Shown: positions 16,207 to 25,100, numbered from the stretch's first letter. The stretch is DNA of 64,000 nucleotides from Aquipseudomonas alcaligenes_A (GCA_048595745.1 CP184361.1); one strand, 5' to 3'. Notes: generated from the sequence alone by a model not told the origin. Program-made: numbers and translations.

Positions 16207-18336
16207 TCAGTTCTGGCCGACCGTGGCGACGATCGTGACCTGCTTGTTATCCGGTATTTCCTGATAAGCCAGGACATGCATGCTGGGCACGGCGAGCCGT
16301 GCGAATCGCGACAGCATCGCCCGGACCGGACCGGCTACCAGCAGGATCACCGGCTTACCGAGCATTTCCTGGCGCTGCGCCGCTTCCACCAGGGAGCGTT
16401 GCAGCTTCTCGGCCATGCCGGGTTCGAGGAGGATGCCATCCTCGGAGCCCTGACCGGCCTTCTGCAGGCTATTCAGCAATAACTGTTCCAACCTGGGTTC
16501 CAGGGTAATCACAGGCAGCTCCGGCTCTAGTCCCACAATGCTTTGCACGATTGCACGGGAGAGCGCGACGCGGACTGCAGCGACCATCGCGGCGGGATCT
16601 TGACTCTTGCTCGCGACGTTGGAGATCGCCTCGGCGATGCTGCGGATATCACGCACCGGCACCTGTTCGGCCAGCAGCGTCTGCAGCACCTTGAGCAGGG
16701 TCGACAGGGAAACCATGCCCGGCACCAGCTCTTCGGCCAGCTTCGGCGAGCTCTTGGCCAACAGTTGCAGCAGCTGCTGCACCTCCTCATGACCGAGCAG
16801 CTCATGGGCGTGCTTGTGCAACACCTGGTTGAGGTGGGTGGCAACCACGGTACTGGCATCCACCACGGTGTAGCCCAGCGATTGCGCCTGGTCGCGCTGG
16901 GTCGGGTCGATCCACACCGCCTCCAGGCCGAACGCCGGATCCTTGGCGGCAATGCCGTTGAGTGTGCCGAATACCTGGCCGGGGTTGATTGCCAGCTCAC
17001 GCTCCGGGTAGACCTCCGCCTCCGCCACGCTGACGCCCATCAGGGTCAGGCGATAGGCATTGGGCAGCAGGTCGAGGTTGTCGCGGATATGCACTGACGG
17101 CATCAGAAAGCCCATCTCCTGGGACAGCTTCTTGCGTACGCCCTTGATCCGCGCGAGCAACTGACCACCCTGGTTGCGATCCACCAGCGGGATCAGGCGG
17201 TAGCCGACCTCCAGGCCGACCATGTCCACCGGGGTCACGTCGTCCCAGCCCAGCTCCTTGACCTCCTGGGCCTTCTGCGCCGGCAGCAGCTCCTGCTGGC
17301 GCTTGACCTCCTTGACCTCCTCTTCCTTGACCTTGCGCTGCTTGTTGGCAATCCAGTAGGCGGCACCGGCAGCCACCAGACCGAGGCTGATGAACGAGAA
17401 ATGCGGCATCCCAGGCACCAGGCCCATGGCGATCATGATCGCTGCCGACACAGCCAACGCCTTAGGCGAGGCAAACATCTGCCGGCTGACCTGCTGCCCC
17501 ATGTCTTCCGAAGAAGAGACGCGGGTCACCATGATGGCCGCAGCCGTCGACAGCAGCAGCGAAGGAATCTGCGCCACCAGTCCATCACCGATGGTCAGCA
17601 AGGTGTAGATACGGCCCGCTTCGGCGAACGCCAGGTCATGCTGCAAGATACCGATAGCCATGCCACCGATCAGGTTGATGAAGAGAATCAGAAGACCGGC
17701 GATGGCATCGCCGCGCACAAACTTCGAGGCACCGTCCATGGAGCCATAGAAGTCGGCCTCCTGGGAAACTTCGGCACGCCGCTTCTTCGCCTCAGCCTGA
17801 TCAATCAGGCCGGCATTGAGATCCGCGTCGATCGCCATCTGCTTGCCGGGCATGGCGTCGAGGGTGAAGCGTGCACTCACTTCAGAAATGCGCCCGGCGC
17901 CTTTAGTGACCACCACGAAGTTGATGATCATGAGGATGGCAAACACCACGGCACCGACCACGTAGTTGCCGCCAATCACCACCTCACCGAAGGCCTGGAT
18001 CACTTTACCCGCCGCGTCATGACCTTCCTGACCATGCAGCAAGACCACCCGCGTGGAGGCAACGTTCAGTGCCAGGCGCAATAGGGTCGCGGCCAGCAGG
18101 ACGGTGGGGAAAACGGCAAAATCCAGCGGGCGCAGGGCATAAATCGCCACCAGCAGCACGACGATGGACAGCGCGATGCTGAAGGTGAACAGGACGTCGA
18201 GCAGAAACGGCGGGATCGGCAGCATGACCATGGCGAGCATGACCAGCAGCAGCAGCGGAATGCCCAGATTGCCGTGGCGCAACCCGGACAGGTTGCTGCG
18301 TACGTCACCAATGAGTTGAGCGCGATCCACTGCCAC
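16207..18336 (-). CDS. flhA: Flagellar export apparatus gate protein FlhA
   Basis: The 709-residue protein has eight membrane segments in its N-terminal half, the conserved FHIPEP-type cytoplasmic loop region and ADLNAGLIDQAEAKKRR. A large soluble C-domain ends near LEPRLEQLLLNSLQ and HVLAYQEIP. It begins with GTG (MAVDRAQ) preceded by GGGGAAAA. FlhA forms the nonameric export gate and docks chaperone-substrate complexes. A sigma-54 promoter and a FleQ-like box lie just upstream. It heads the flhA-flhF-fleN-fliA transcript. Confidence 0.97.
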   Translation of the reverse strand: MAVDRAQLIGDVRSNLSGLRHGNLGIPLLLLVMLAMVMLPIPPFLLDVLFTFSIALSIVVLLVAIYALRPLDFAVFPTVLLAATLLRLALNVASTRVVLLHGQEGHDAAGKVIQAFGEVVIGGNYVVGAVVFAILMIINFVVVTKGAGRISEVSARFTLDAMPGKQMAIDADLNAGLIDQAEAKKRRAEVSQEADFYGSMDGASKFVRGDAIAGLLILFINLIGGMAIGILQHDLAFAEAGRIYTLLTIGDGLVAQIPSLLLSTAAAIMVTRVSSSEDMGQQVSRQMFASPKALAVSAAIMIAMGLVPGMPHFSFISLGLVAAGAAYWIANKQRKVKEEEVKEVKRQQELLPAQKAQEVKELGWDDVTPVDMVGLEVGYRLIPLVDRNQGGQLLARIKGVRKKLSQEMGFLMPSVHIRDNLDLLPNAYRLTLMGVSVAEAEVYPERELAINPGQVFGTLNGIAAKDPAFGLEAVWIDPTQRDQAQSLGYTVVDASTVVATHLNQVLHKHAHELLGHEEVQQLLQLLAKSSPKLAEELVPGMVSLSTLLKVLQTLLAEQVPVRDIRSIAEAISNVASKSQDPAAMVAAVRVALSRAIVQSIVGLEPELPVITLEPRLEQLLLNSLQKAGQGSEDGILLEPGMAEKLQRSLVEAAQRQEMLGKPVILLVAGPVRAMLSRFARLAVPSMHVLAYQEIPDNKQVTIVATVGQN

Positions 18337-18353
18337 GTATTTTCCCCAGCCAA

Positions 18354-18367
18354 TTCAATCTTTTGAC
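18354..18367 (-). promoter_or_regulatory. Candidate FleQ binding box in the flhA leader
   Basis: Minus-strand GTCAAAAGATTGAA matches the published FleQ consensus (GTC..TAAATTGAC type, as I recall it) at about 11 of 14 positions. It lies between the predicted sigma-54 start point and the flhA start codon, where FleQ is known to act on some flagellar promoters from downstream. Confidence 0.5.
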
Positions 18368-18392
18368 GCGAAAGGCGCCTTGCAGGGGTATT

Positions 18393-18408
18393 GGCAAGAA
18401 GCATTCCA
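18393..18408 (-). promoter_or_regulatory. Sigma-54 (-24/-12) promoter of flhA
   Basis: Minus-strand TGGAATGCTTCTTGCC has GG and GC separated by exactly 10 bases, as RpoN requires. The predicted start point falls about 46 bases before the flhA GTG. Confidence 0.75.
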
Positions 18409-18444
18409 ACTTGGCCCCACCCGGGCGGGCGGAGCCGTATTCAC

Positions 18445-19269
18445 TCAGGCCACCTGGCGTTGTCCGTGACGCGGATCTCCCGGCAGATAGTGCCCCGTGA
18501 CCTGCCGGTAGGCCTCGGAGGTGCGCTGCCCAGGGATGCCATCGACCTTGACGAAGACACCGGGGAAACCGTTGAGCCAGTGCTGCAGGGCCACAACCTG
18601 CCGCTCCAGCTCGGGATCACCCGGCTTCTGCATCGAGTAAACCGCCACCAGCGGACCCGCGCTGGCGGCGGGACGCGGCTGGTCGGCGAACTCGACCAGG
18701 CCGCGCTCGGCCATCCGCCGCAACAGCACGGCGGCCCCGCACTGCTTGCTCACGGCGTTGTCGGACCAGGTGCCGTCGGCCACATATTTGCCGCTGCTGT
18801 AGTGGTTGGAAAAACCCCATAAGTAGGGCGACAGCACATGCGGATGGTACAGGCGATAGCCGAAGCCGTTGTAACGCTCCAGCTGATACAGAGTGCCCGC
18901 CAGGCTCCAGTCGGTACCGGCACCAAGGCGCTTGAGCTGCAGTGCATCGGCCGCGCTCTGCTCCCAGGTAAAGGGCGGACTGCCGTTCTTCGGCCGCCCC
19001 GGCGGCTCCTGCACGGTTCGCATCGTCAGTGGGTCGCCGTTATGCAGGTGCTTGTGGAAGCTCTGGCTGCTCTCCATGTTGTGGATCACCGCGATGAAGC
19101 TCCACGGAATCCCCAGAGCATCTGCCACCGTCTCGTAGCGCGACTGGTTACTGAGCAGCTGTCTGACGATGGTTTCCACCTCATCCCCCCGCTCGGGGCG
19201 GATCCGGCAGCTGTCGAAAAGATGTTCGTACTCGCCGCGCAAGGCGGGGGTTAGGACGACTCTGGCCAT
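18445..19269 (-). CDS. Lysozyme-family-like protein with C-terminal peptidoglycan-binding-like domain
   Basis: The 274-residue protein has no signal peptide. Residues about 40-110 resemble a family of putative muramidases: FIAVIHNMESSQSFHKHL, then HNGDPLTMRTVQEPPGRP and PFTWEQSAADAL, with a candidate catalytic Glu in the first block. The C-terminus (about 225-262, VALQHWLNGFPGVFVKVDGI) resembles a PG_binding_1 domain. It lies between flhB and flhA, the place of PA1451 in P. aeruginosa. The ATG at 19269 has GGAG 8 bases upstream. A flagellar role in wall remodelling is inference; neither substrate nor secretion route is known. Confidence 0.7.
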   Translation of the reverse strand: MARVVLTPALRGEYEHLFDSCRIRPERGDEVETIVRQLLSNQSRYETVADALGIPWSFIAVIHNMESSQSFHKHLHNGDPLTMRTVQEPPGRPKNGSPPFTWEQSAADALQLKRLGAGTDWSLAGTLYQLERYNGFGYRLYHPHVLSPYLWGFSNHYSSGKYVADGTWSDNAVSKQCGAAVLLRRMAERGLVEFADQPRPAASAGPLVAVYSMQKPGDPELERQVVALQHWLNGFPGVFVKVDGIPGQRTSEAYRQVTGHYLPGDPRHGQRQVA

Positions 19270-19287
19270 GGGCAAGGCTCCGTAGCT

Positions 19288-19422
19288 ATGACTGACTCCG
19301 TTCAGGTGCAGTACCACGGCAACGGCAAGGCCACCGACCCGCTAGAGTGCCGCCGCTGTGGGGACGGCACACTGGCAGGTTTAGGCCGCGCTCGGGCGCT
19401 GTCAAAGCCAGGCGACGAATGA
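19288..19422 (+). CDS. Possible small protein, 44 residues, with a Cys-x-x-Cys pair
   Basis: This plus-strand frame lies entirely within the gap between flhB and the lysozyme-like gene. It starts MTDSVQVQYHGNGKATDPLE, contains CRRCGDG and ends GDE before a stop at 19422. It fits the gap neatly and lies on the strand opposite to its neighbours. The ribosome site is poor (AAGGCT, 11 bases away) and no homologue is known to me, so it could be chance. Confidence 0.25.
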   Translation: MTDSVQVQYHGNGKATDPLECRRCGDGTLAGLGRARALSKPGDE

Positions 19423-19428
19423 CGACCG

Positions 19429-20565
19429 CTACTCGTCGCGGCGCAGATCCGGCGGAATTGGCAGATCCGGCAGCGGCCCGGGACGCTTGCCCTTGCCGGC
19501 GCGGAACTGCTTGAGCTGGTAGACGTAGGCCAGCACCTGGGCCACGGCCAGGTATAGCCCGGCAGGAATCTCCTGATCCACCTCGGTGGAGTAGTACACC
19601 GCCCGCGCCAGGGCCGGCGACTCGAGCAGCGTGACTTTGTGCTCCTGGGCGATCTCGCGAATCTTCAACGCCAGGAAGTCGCCGCCCTTGGCCAGCATCA
19701 CCGGCGCATTACCCTTGGCCGGATCGTACTTCAGCGCCACGGCGAAGTGCGTCGGGTTGGTGATCACCACATCGGCCTCGGGCACCTGCTGCATCATGCG
19801 CCGCTCGGCCATCTGCCGCTGCAACTGGCGGATCTTCGACTTGACCTCGGGCTTGCCCTCGCTGTCCTTGTACTCATCTATGACCTCCTGCTTGGTCATC
19901 ATCAGCTTCTGCTTGGAATCCCAGAGCTGGAACGGCACATCGACAGCCGCGATGAGAATCAGGCCGCAGGACATCCACAACAGACTCCAGCCAGTCACCA
20001 GGATGGAGTGCATGATCGCCGACTCGACCGACTCGTTGGCAATGGCCAGCAGATCGTCCTGATCGGCCTTGAGCACAGCCAGCGCCACCAGCAGAATGAT
20101 CACGAACTTGGCCAGTGCCTTGAGCAACTCCACCAGGGCGTGAGCAGAAAACATCCGCTTGATGCCTTGCAACGGGTCCATGCGACTGAACTTGGGTTGC
20201 AACGCTTCCCCAGAGAACAGCCACCCACCCACGGCAACCGAGCCAAGGATGGACATGATGAGCACGACGATGAAAAACGACTGCAGCGCCAGCAGTGCCT
20301 CCATGCCGGTCCGCAGCAGGTAGCGGGCCATGGAGCCCTCGTCCAGCAAAACCTCCCTGGGGAGCGCAAAGTTGCCCTGCATGATATCCAGCATCGACCG
20401 ACCAATCTTGGCACCGAAAATCAGCAATGCAGCAGCGGCCCCGAAAGTGACCGCGAGGGTACCCAGCTCCTTGGAACGTGCGATTTGCCCTTTCTGACGC
20501 GCCTCTTCAAGGCGCTTACTAGTGGGTTCCTCGCTCTTGTCTGCGCCGCTTTCGCTTTCCGCCAT
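19429..20565 (-). CDS. flhB: Flagellar export switch protein FlhB
   Basis: The 378-residue protein has four membrane helices in the first 210 residues. The conserved linker and autocleavage site NPTH is at residues 270-273, followed by FAVALKYD and a FlhB-C domain. The start SEEPTSKRLEEARQKGQIARS is diagnostic. FlhB switches export from rod/hook to filament substrates when FliK signals. It is the last gene of the fliL operon, 9 bases after fliR. Confidence 0.97.
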   Translation of the reverse strand: MAESESGADKSEEPTSKRLEEARQKGQIARSKELGTLAVTFGAAAALLIFGAKIGRSMLDIMQGNFALPREVLLDEGSMARYLLRTGMEALLALQSFFIVVLIMSILGSVAVGGWLFSGEALQPKFSRMDPLQGIKRMFSAHALVELLKALAKFVIILLVALAVLKADQDDLLAIANESVESAIMHSILVTGWSLLWMSCGLILIAAVDVPFQLWDSKQKLMMTKQEVIDEYKDSEGKPEVKSKIRQLQRQMAERRMMQQVPEADVVITNPTHFAVALKYDPAKGNAPVMLAKGGDFLALKIREIAQEHKVTLLESPALARAVYYSTEVDQEIPAGLYLAVAQVLAYVYQLKQFRAGKGKRPGPLPDLPIPPDLRRDE

Positions 20566-20574
20566 GGCGTTTCC

Positions 20575-21351
20575 TCAGCGTAAGCGCGCCAGTTCGCGCA
20601 ATTGTTGCAGGGCATCTGTCGTGAACATCTGAAAGTGCGCGAAGAAGTCAGCCAGACCAGCCCAGAAGATGAACAGGCCGAGCACCAACGTCAGCGGGAA
20701 CCCAATGGAAAAGATGTTCAGCTGCGGAGCGGCGCGTGTCATCACACCGAATGCCAGGTTGACGATGAGCAGAGCTGTCACCACTGGCAGCGAAATGAGC
20801 AGCCCCGCGGCAATCACCCAGCTCAGCTTGCCGGCTATCGACCAGTAATGGTCGAGCAGCAGGCCCTCTCCCACGGGCAAGGTAACGAAGCTCTCCGCCA
20901 GCACCTCGAGCACCACCAGGTGTCCGTTCATGACCAGGAACAGCAGAGTCACCAGCATCAGCAGGAACTGGCCAAGCACCGGCACCGAAACACCATTGGA
21001 AGGGTCGACCATGGAGGCGAAGCCCAGCCCCATTTGCACCGCAATGATCTGCCCGGCGACCGTGAACAGGTGGAAATACAGCTGCAGCATGAAACCGAAC
21101 ATCACGCCGATCAGCACCTGCTCCCCCACCAGCAACATGGACTGCAGGCTGACCGAATCCACCTGCGGCATCGGCGGCAGGGTCGGCGCTAACACGACAC
21201 AGATGGCCAGAGCCAGGTACAGGCGCACGCGCACAGGTACCAGCTGGGTGCCGATTACCGGCATCACCATCAGCATGGAGGCGATTCGAAACAGCGGCAG
21301 GAGGAACTGGCCCAGCCAGCCGCCTATCTGCGCATTGGTCAGTTCGAGCAT
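20575..21351 (-). CDS. fliR: Flagellar export protein FliR
   Basis: This is a 258-residue inner-membrane protein with about six hydrophobic segments, containing the family stretch FHLFTVAGQIIAVQMGLGFA followed by a DPSNG motif. FliR joins FliP and FliQ in the helical export core. Its ATG overlaps the fliQ stop at 21351, showing coupling. Confidence 0.96.
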   Translation of the reverse strand: MLELTNAQIGGWLGQFLLPLFRIASMLMVMPVIGTQLVPVRVRLYLALAICVVLAPTLPPMPQVDSVSLQSMLLVGEQVLIGVMFGFMLQLYFHLFTVAGQIIAVQMGLGFASMVDPSNGVSVPVLGQFLLMLVTLLFLVMNGHLVVLEVLAESFVTLPVGEGLLLDHYWSIAGKLSWVIAAGLLISLPVVTALLIVNLAFGVMTRAAPQLNIFSIGFPLTLVLGLFIFWAGLADFFAHFQMFTTDALQQLRELARLR

Positions 21352-21620
21352 CAGCCGATCAACAGCGGAATGTTCTGCACCAGCGTCTGGGTGTACTCCA
21401 TCAGCTCGCGCACCAGCCAGGGACCCGCCCAGATCAGGGTAAGCAGCATCACCAGCAGACGCGGGATGAAACTCAGGGTCTGTTCGTTGATCTGTGTGGC
21501 GGCCTGAAAAATGGCGACCACCAGGCCTACCAGCAAACTGGGCAACACCAGCAGCCCGACGATCAGTGAAGTCAGCCAGAGTGCTTCGCGGAACAGATCG
21601 ACGGCGATTTCAGGAGTCAT
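21351..21620 (-). CDS. fliQ: Flagellar export protein FliQ
   Basis: This is an 89-residue protein with two membrane helices. The N-terminal MTPEIAVDLFREALW and the family core FQAATQINEQTLSFIPRLL are both present. It is part of the FliPQR export core. It lies 13 bases after fliP. Confidence 0.97.
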   Translation of the reverse strand: MTPEIAVDLFREALWLTSLIVGLLVLPSLLVGLVVAIFQAATQINEQTLSFIPRLLVMLLTLIWAGPWLVRELMEYTQTLVQNIPLLIG

Positions 21621-21633
21621 GTGCGGCGCCTCG

Positions 21634-22389
21634 CTATAACGTGCCGAAACTGCCGGCCAGGGTACCCATGATCAGCGCCCAGCCATCGATCAGGACGAAC
21701 AGCATGATCTTGAACGGCAACGAAATGATCAGCGGCGACAGCATCATCATACCCATCGCCATGAGGATACTGGCGACCACCATATCGATGATCAGGAACG
21801 GGATGAAAATCATGAAGCCGATCTGGAACGCCGTCTTCAGCTCGGAAGTGACGAAGGCCGGTATCAGGATAGTCAGCGGCGCCTGCTCGGGGCTGGCAAT
21901 ATCGGTCCGCTTGGACAACCGGACGAACAGTTCGAGGTCCGAGGCGCGGGTCTGCGCCAGCATGAACTCCTTGATCGGCACCTCGGCACGGGCAATCGCC
22001 TGCTGCGCCGGCAGCTGCTCGTTGAGGTAGGGCTGCAGGGCATCCTGGTTAATTCTTTCGAACACCGGGGCCATGATGAACAGGGTCAGGAACAGCGCCA
22101 GACCGATGAGGATCTGGTTCGAAGGCGTCTGCTGCAAGCCCAGCGCCTGTCGCAGGATGGAAAATACGATGATGATCCGGGTGAAGCTGGTCATCAGCAT
22201 GACGAACGCCGGGATGAAACTCAGCGCCGTCATGATCAGCAGAATCTGCAGGCTGACCGAGTACTCCTGCTGTCCCTCGGCGTTGGTGCTCAGGGTGATC
22301 GCCTTGATCGACAGCGGGTCGTCGGCACCGAACGCCAAGGGGGCAGCGATGGCCAGCAGCAATGCCAGCAGGATGCGCCATGCGCTCAT
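21634..22389 (-). CDS. fliP: Flagellar export protein FliP
   Basis: The 251-residue protein has a cleavable signal peptide (about residues 1-21, ending LAFGAD) and then four membrane segments. Family motifs include MTSFTRIIIVFSILRQALG, QTPSNQILIGLALFLT and PFLIIDMVVASILMAMGM. It overlaps fliO by 4 bases. Confidence 0.97.
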   Translation of the reverse strand: MSAWRILLALLLAIAAPLAFGADDPLSIKAITLSTNAEGQQEYSVSLQILLIMTALSFIPAFVMLMTSFTRIIIVFSILRQALGLQQTPSNQILIGLALFLTLFIMAPVFERINQDALQPYLNEQLPAQQAIARAEVPIKEFMLAQTRASDLELFVRLSKRTDIASPEQAPLTILIPAFVTSELKTAFQIGFMIFIPFLIIDMVVASILMAMGMMMLSPLIISLPFKIMLFVLIDGWALIMGTLAGSFGTL

Positions 22390-22829
22390 TGCTTGGGATC
22401 CTTGTGTTCCTTGCCGAGCAGCTCCATCAACCGCTGCGCGAACTCCGGTGCCGCCGGTTCGCTGTCGGCCAGAGGCACGGGCTCTTTGAGTACATGCAGC
22501 GGGGTAATTCGCCCGGCGCTGATGCCAAGCAGTATCTGCTCGCCGCCCACCTGTACCAGCAACAGGCGATCACGCGGCCCCAGAATCTGGCTGGCAACCA
22601 GCCTGATGGCCTGATTGCCACGTGGCCCTATCTGCTGAACCCTGCGCAACAGCCAGGCCAAGGCGAAAATCAGGCCGACCACCAGCAACAGGCCGAGAAG
22701 CAACTGCGCCAGCTGCCCACCGATATCGCTGCCGGCCAACGGCGTCGTCGCCGCCCTCGATGCCGGCTCGGCGGCCAGCGCCGTCAGCGGTGCCAGCAAA
22801 AGAAGACTGCAGAGTCCGCGCATCCTCAC
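22386..22829 (-). CDS. fliO: Flagellar export assembly protein FliO
   Basis: This 147-residue protein has a signal-like N-terminus and one strong membrane segment (about residues 37-58). A cytoplasmic domain follows with the family core IRLVASQILGPRDRLLLVQV and GGEQILLGISAGRI. FliO helps assemble FliP. It lies one base after the fliN stop. Confidence 0.93.
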   Translation of the reverse strand: MRMRGLCSLLLLAPLTALAAEPASRAATTPLAGSDIGGQLAQLLLGLLLVVGLIFALAWLLRRVQQIGPRGNQAIRLVASQILGPRDRLLLVQVGGEQILLGISAGRITPLHVLKEPVPLADSEPAAPEFAQRLMELLGKEHKDPKQ

Positions 22830-22830
22830 C

Positions 22831-23313
22831 TCAACGCAGTTTCTTGATGCGTTCGCTGGGGCTGATCACGTCAGTCAGGCGGATGCCGAACTTTTCGTTG
22901 ACCACCACCACTTCGCCGTGAGCGATCAGGGTGCCATTGACCAGCACATCCAGCGGCTCTCCGGCCAGGCGATCCAGCTCCACCACCGACCCCTGGTTGA
23001 GCTGCAGCAGGTTGCGGATGCTGATCTCGGTGCTGCCGACCTCCATGGAGATGGACACCGGAATGTCGAGGATCACATCCAGGTTCGGCCCTTCCAGCGC
23101 CACAGGGCCATTGCCTGGCTTAGGCGCGCTGCCAAACTCTTCCATGGCCATGCGCGGCGCGGCGGGAGCCGCAGCTGCGCCGCCACCGCCCTGCGCCATC
23201 ATGGCATCGATGTCGGCCTGGCCGGCATCGTCGCCGGCCTCGGCCAATGCGGCGGCCCACTCATCGGCCAGGGCCTGCTCCTCTGGGCTGGTGCCTTCGT
23301 TTTCGTCTGCCAT
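22831..23313 (-). CDS. fliN: Flagellar motor switch protein FliN
   Basis: The 160-residue protein has an acidic and Ala-rich N-terminal extension (about residues 1-75) ahead of a SpoA (surface presentation of antigens) domain: DIPVSISMEVGSTEISIRNLL, GSVVELDRLAGEPLDVLVNG and RLTDVISPSERI. It forms the C-ring base with FliM and binds CheY-P and FliH. The gap to fliM (106 bases) is long for this operon and holds a hairpin. Confidence 0.97.
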   Translation of the reverse strand: MADENEGTSPEEQALADEWAAALAEAGDDAGQADIDAMMAQGGGGAAAAPAAPRMAMEEFGSAPKPGNGPVALEGPNLDVILDIPVSISMEVGSTEISIRNLLQLNQGSVVELDRLAGEPLDVLVNGTLIAHGEVVVVNEKFGIRLTDVISPSERIKKLR

Positions 23314-23347
23314 CGCTCTACCTCGGCTGGCTATCTATCAGGTTGCT

Positions 23348-23374
23348 GATCACCGAGTCGATTGCTCGGTGATC
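23348..23374. repeat. Perfect 10-base inverted repeat between fliM and fliN
   Basis: Arms GATCACCGAG (23348-23357) and CTCGGTGATC (23365-23374) enclose a 7-base loop. A short direct repeat, ATCTATCAG, occurs on both sides (23333-23341 and 23379-23387). There is no U-run, so it is not a typical terminator. Confidence 0.7.
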
Positions 23375-23419
23375 GGATATCTATCAGAACACGTTGACTG
23401 AATACCGGCAGGCAGGCAC

Positions 23420-24391
23420 TCAACGTACTCGCTCGACGGGCTCTAGAATCTGCAGCGCCAGGTTGCCCTTGTGTGCGCCCAGCTTGACCTTGAAGGCCGG
23501 CACACCGTTGGCGCGCATGATCATCTGCTCCGGCAACTCCACCGGGATTACATCCCCCGGCTGCATGTGCAGGATGTCGCGTAGCTTCAGCTCGCGGCGC
23601 GCCAGGGTGGCGCCAAGCGGCACGTTGACGTCGAGGATGTCCTCGCGCAGCGCCTTGATCCAACGCTCGTCCTGATCATCCACGTCAGACTGGAAGCCCG
23701 CATCGAGCATCTCGCGTATCGGCTCGATCATCGAGTAGGGAAGCGTCATGTGCAGATCGCCACCGCCACCGTCCAGTTCGATGTGGAAGGTCGACACGAC
23801 CACCACTTCGCTGGGACTGACGATGTTGGCCAACGCGGGGTTAACCTCCGAGTTGATGTACTCGAAGTTGATATCCATGACCGCGTGCCAGGCCTCGCGC
23901 ATGTCGATGAAGGCCTGGTCCAGCACCATGCGCACCACGCGCAATTCGGTGGGGGTGAACTCGCGGCCCTCGATCTTGGCGTGGCGACCGTCGCCGCCGA
24001 AGAAGTTGTCCACCAGCTTGAACACCAGTTTGGCGTCGAGGATGAACAGCGCGGTGCCGCGCAGCGGCTTCATCTTCACCAGGTTGAGGCTGGTCGGCAC
24101 ATACAGCGAATGCACGTACTCGCCAAACTTCATCACCTGCACGCCGCCCACCGCCACATCGGCGGAACGACGCAGCAGGTTGAACATGCTGATGCGGGTA
24201 TAGCGGGCGAAACGCTCGTTGATCATTTCCAGGGTCGGCATACGTCCGCGGACGATGCGATCCTGGCTGGTCAGGTCGTAACTTTTGACGCTACCGGGTT
24301 CGGCATCGGCTTCGGTCTCGACCAGGCCATCGTCGACGCCATGCAGCAGCGCGTCGATCTCGTCCTGTGACAGCAGGTCTTGTACGGCCAT
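23420..24391 (-). CDS. fliM: Flagellar motor switch protein FliM
   Basis: This is a 323-residue FliM. The N-terminal CheY-binding peptide DLLSQDEIDALLHGVDDG (residues about 5-22) precedes the CheC-like middle domain, with LVDNFFGGDGRH, and the C-terminal SpoA domain, with NVPLGATLARRELKLRDIL. It receives CheY-P to set rotation direction. It lies 11 bases after fliL. Confidence 0.97.
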   Translation of the reverse strand: MAVQDLLSQDEIDALLHGVDDGLVETEADAEPGSVKSYDLTSQDRIVRGRMPTLEMINERFARYTRISMFNLLRRSADVAVGGVQVMKFGEYVHSLYVPTSLNLVKMKPLRGTALFILDAKLVFKLVDNFFGGDGRHAKIEGREFTPTELRVVRMVLDQAFIDMREAWHAVMDINFEYINSEVNPALANIVSPSEVVVVSTFHIELDGGGGDLHMTLPYSMIEPIREMLDAGFQSDVDDQDERWIKALREDILDVNVPLGATLARRELKLRDILHMQPGDVIPVELPEQMIMRANGVPAFKVKLGAHKGNLALQILEPVERVR

Positions 24392-24402
24392 GGCAGCTCC
24401 CG

Positions 24403-24945
24403 CTACTGCAGCACGATATTGGTGAACAGGACCTGTTCAACCACGGTTTTGCCGGTTTCCTTCTGCGCCAGCTCCTGCACCACCGCTGTGGCCTGGCTGC
24501 GCAGCATTTCCTTGCCGACCGGCGTCATCAGGTTGCCGAAGTCCTGCCCGGAGAACAGCATGACCAGACGGTTGCGCACCAGCGGCATATGGACCTTGAG
24601 CGCGTCCAGCTCGGCCTGGTTACGCGCCATCAGCGCCACGCTGACCTGCATGTAACGCTGCCGCCCCTGGTAGTTGTAGTTGGCGATGAATGCCGGGGCG
24701 ATGGCCTCGTAGATGGCCGGCAGCTTGACCGGTGCGGCAGCGCTCTCGCTGGCGGCCTCCTCTGCAGGCTTCTCCTCCTCACCGCCCTTGTCCTTGCCCA
24801 GGAAGAACAGGGTCGCACCCACCGAGCCGCCGACCGCCAGCAGCAGGATGACCACGATCAGAATGATGAGTTTGAGCTTGCTCTTGCCACCGGCCTTTTC
24901 GCCGCCATCGGCTGCCGGCGGAGTAGGAGCTTCTTTCTTTGCCAT
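24403..24945 (-). CDS. fliL: Flagellar basal-body-associated protein FliL
   Basis: The 180-residue protein has a basic cytoplasmic start (MAKKEAPTPP), one membrane helix (about residues 24-46) and an acidic Glu-rich linker (about 51-72). A periplasmic stomatin-like domain follows, ending VVEQVLFTNIVLQ. It supports stators under load. It is the first gene of the fliLMNOPQR-flhB operon, with a sigma-54 promoter about 50 bases upstream. Confidence 0.95.
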   Translation of the reverse strand: MAKKEAPTPPAADGGEKAGGKSKLKLIILIVVILLLAVGGSVGATLFFLGKDKGGEEEKPAEEAASESAAAPVKLPAIYEAIAPAFIANYNYQGRQRYMQVSVALMARNQAELDALKVHMPLVRNRLVMLFSGQDFGNLMTPVGKEMLRSQATAVVQELAQKETGKTVVEQVLFTNIVLQ

Positions 24946-24995
24946 GCCAGAAATCCGTCACCGTTCTGTGATTTGTCCAGAGTCAAAGGCTTAGG

Positions 24996-25011
24996 AGCAA
25001 GTGTTATGCCA
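24996..25011 (-). promoter_or_regulatory. Sigma-54 (-24/-12) promoter of the fliL operon
   Basis: Minus-strand TGGCATAACACTTGCT is a near-consensus RpoN site with exact GG-N10-GC spacing. The predicted leader to the fliL ATG is about 40 bases and contains a TTTGACT stretch that could be a FleQ half-site. Confidence 0.8.
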
Positions 25012-25100
25012 CCTTGTAAACAAGATAGTCTGTCCTGCGGCCCTCGATACAGGCTGCCGATATACCAAGGCCACGACCGCCTGTCACCCGAAAACGACTG

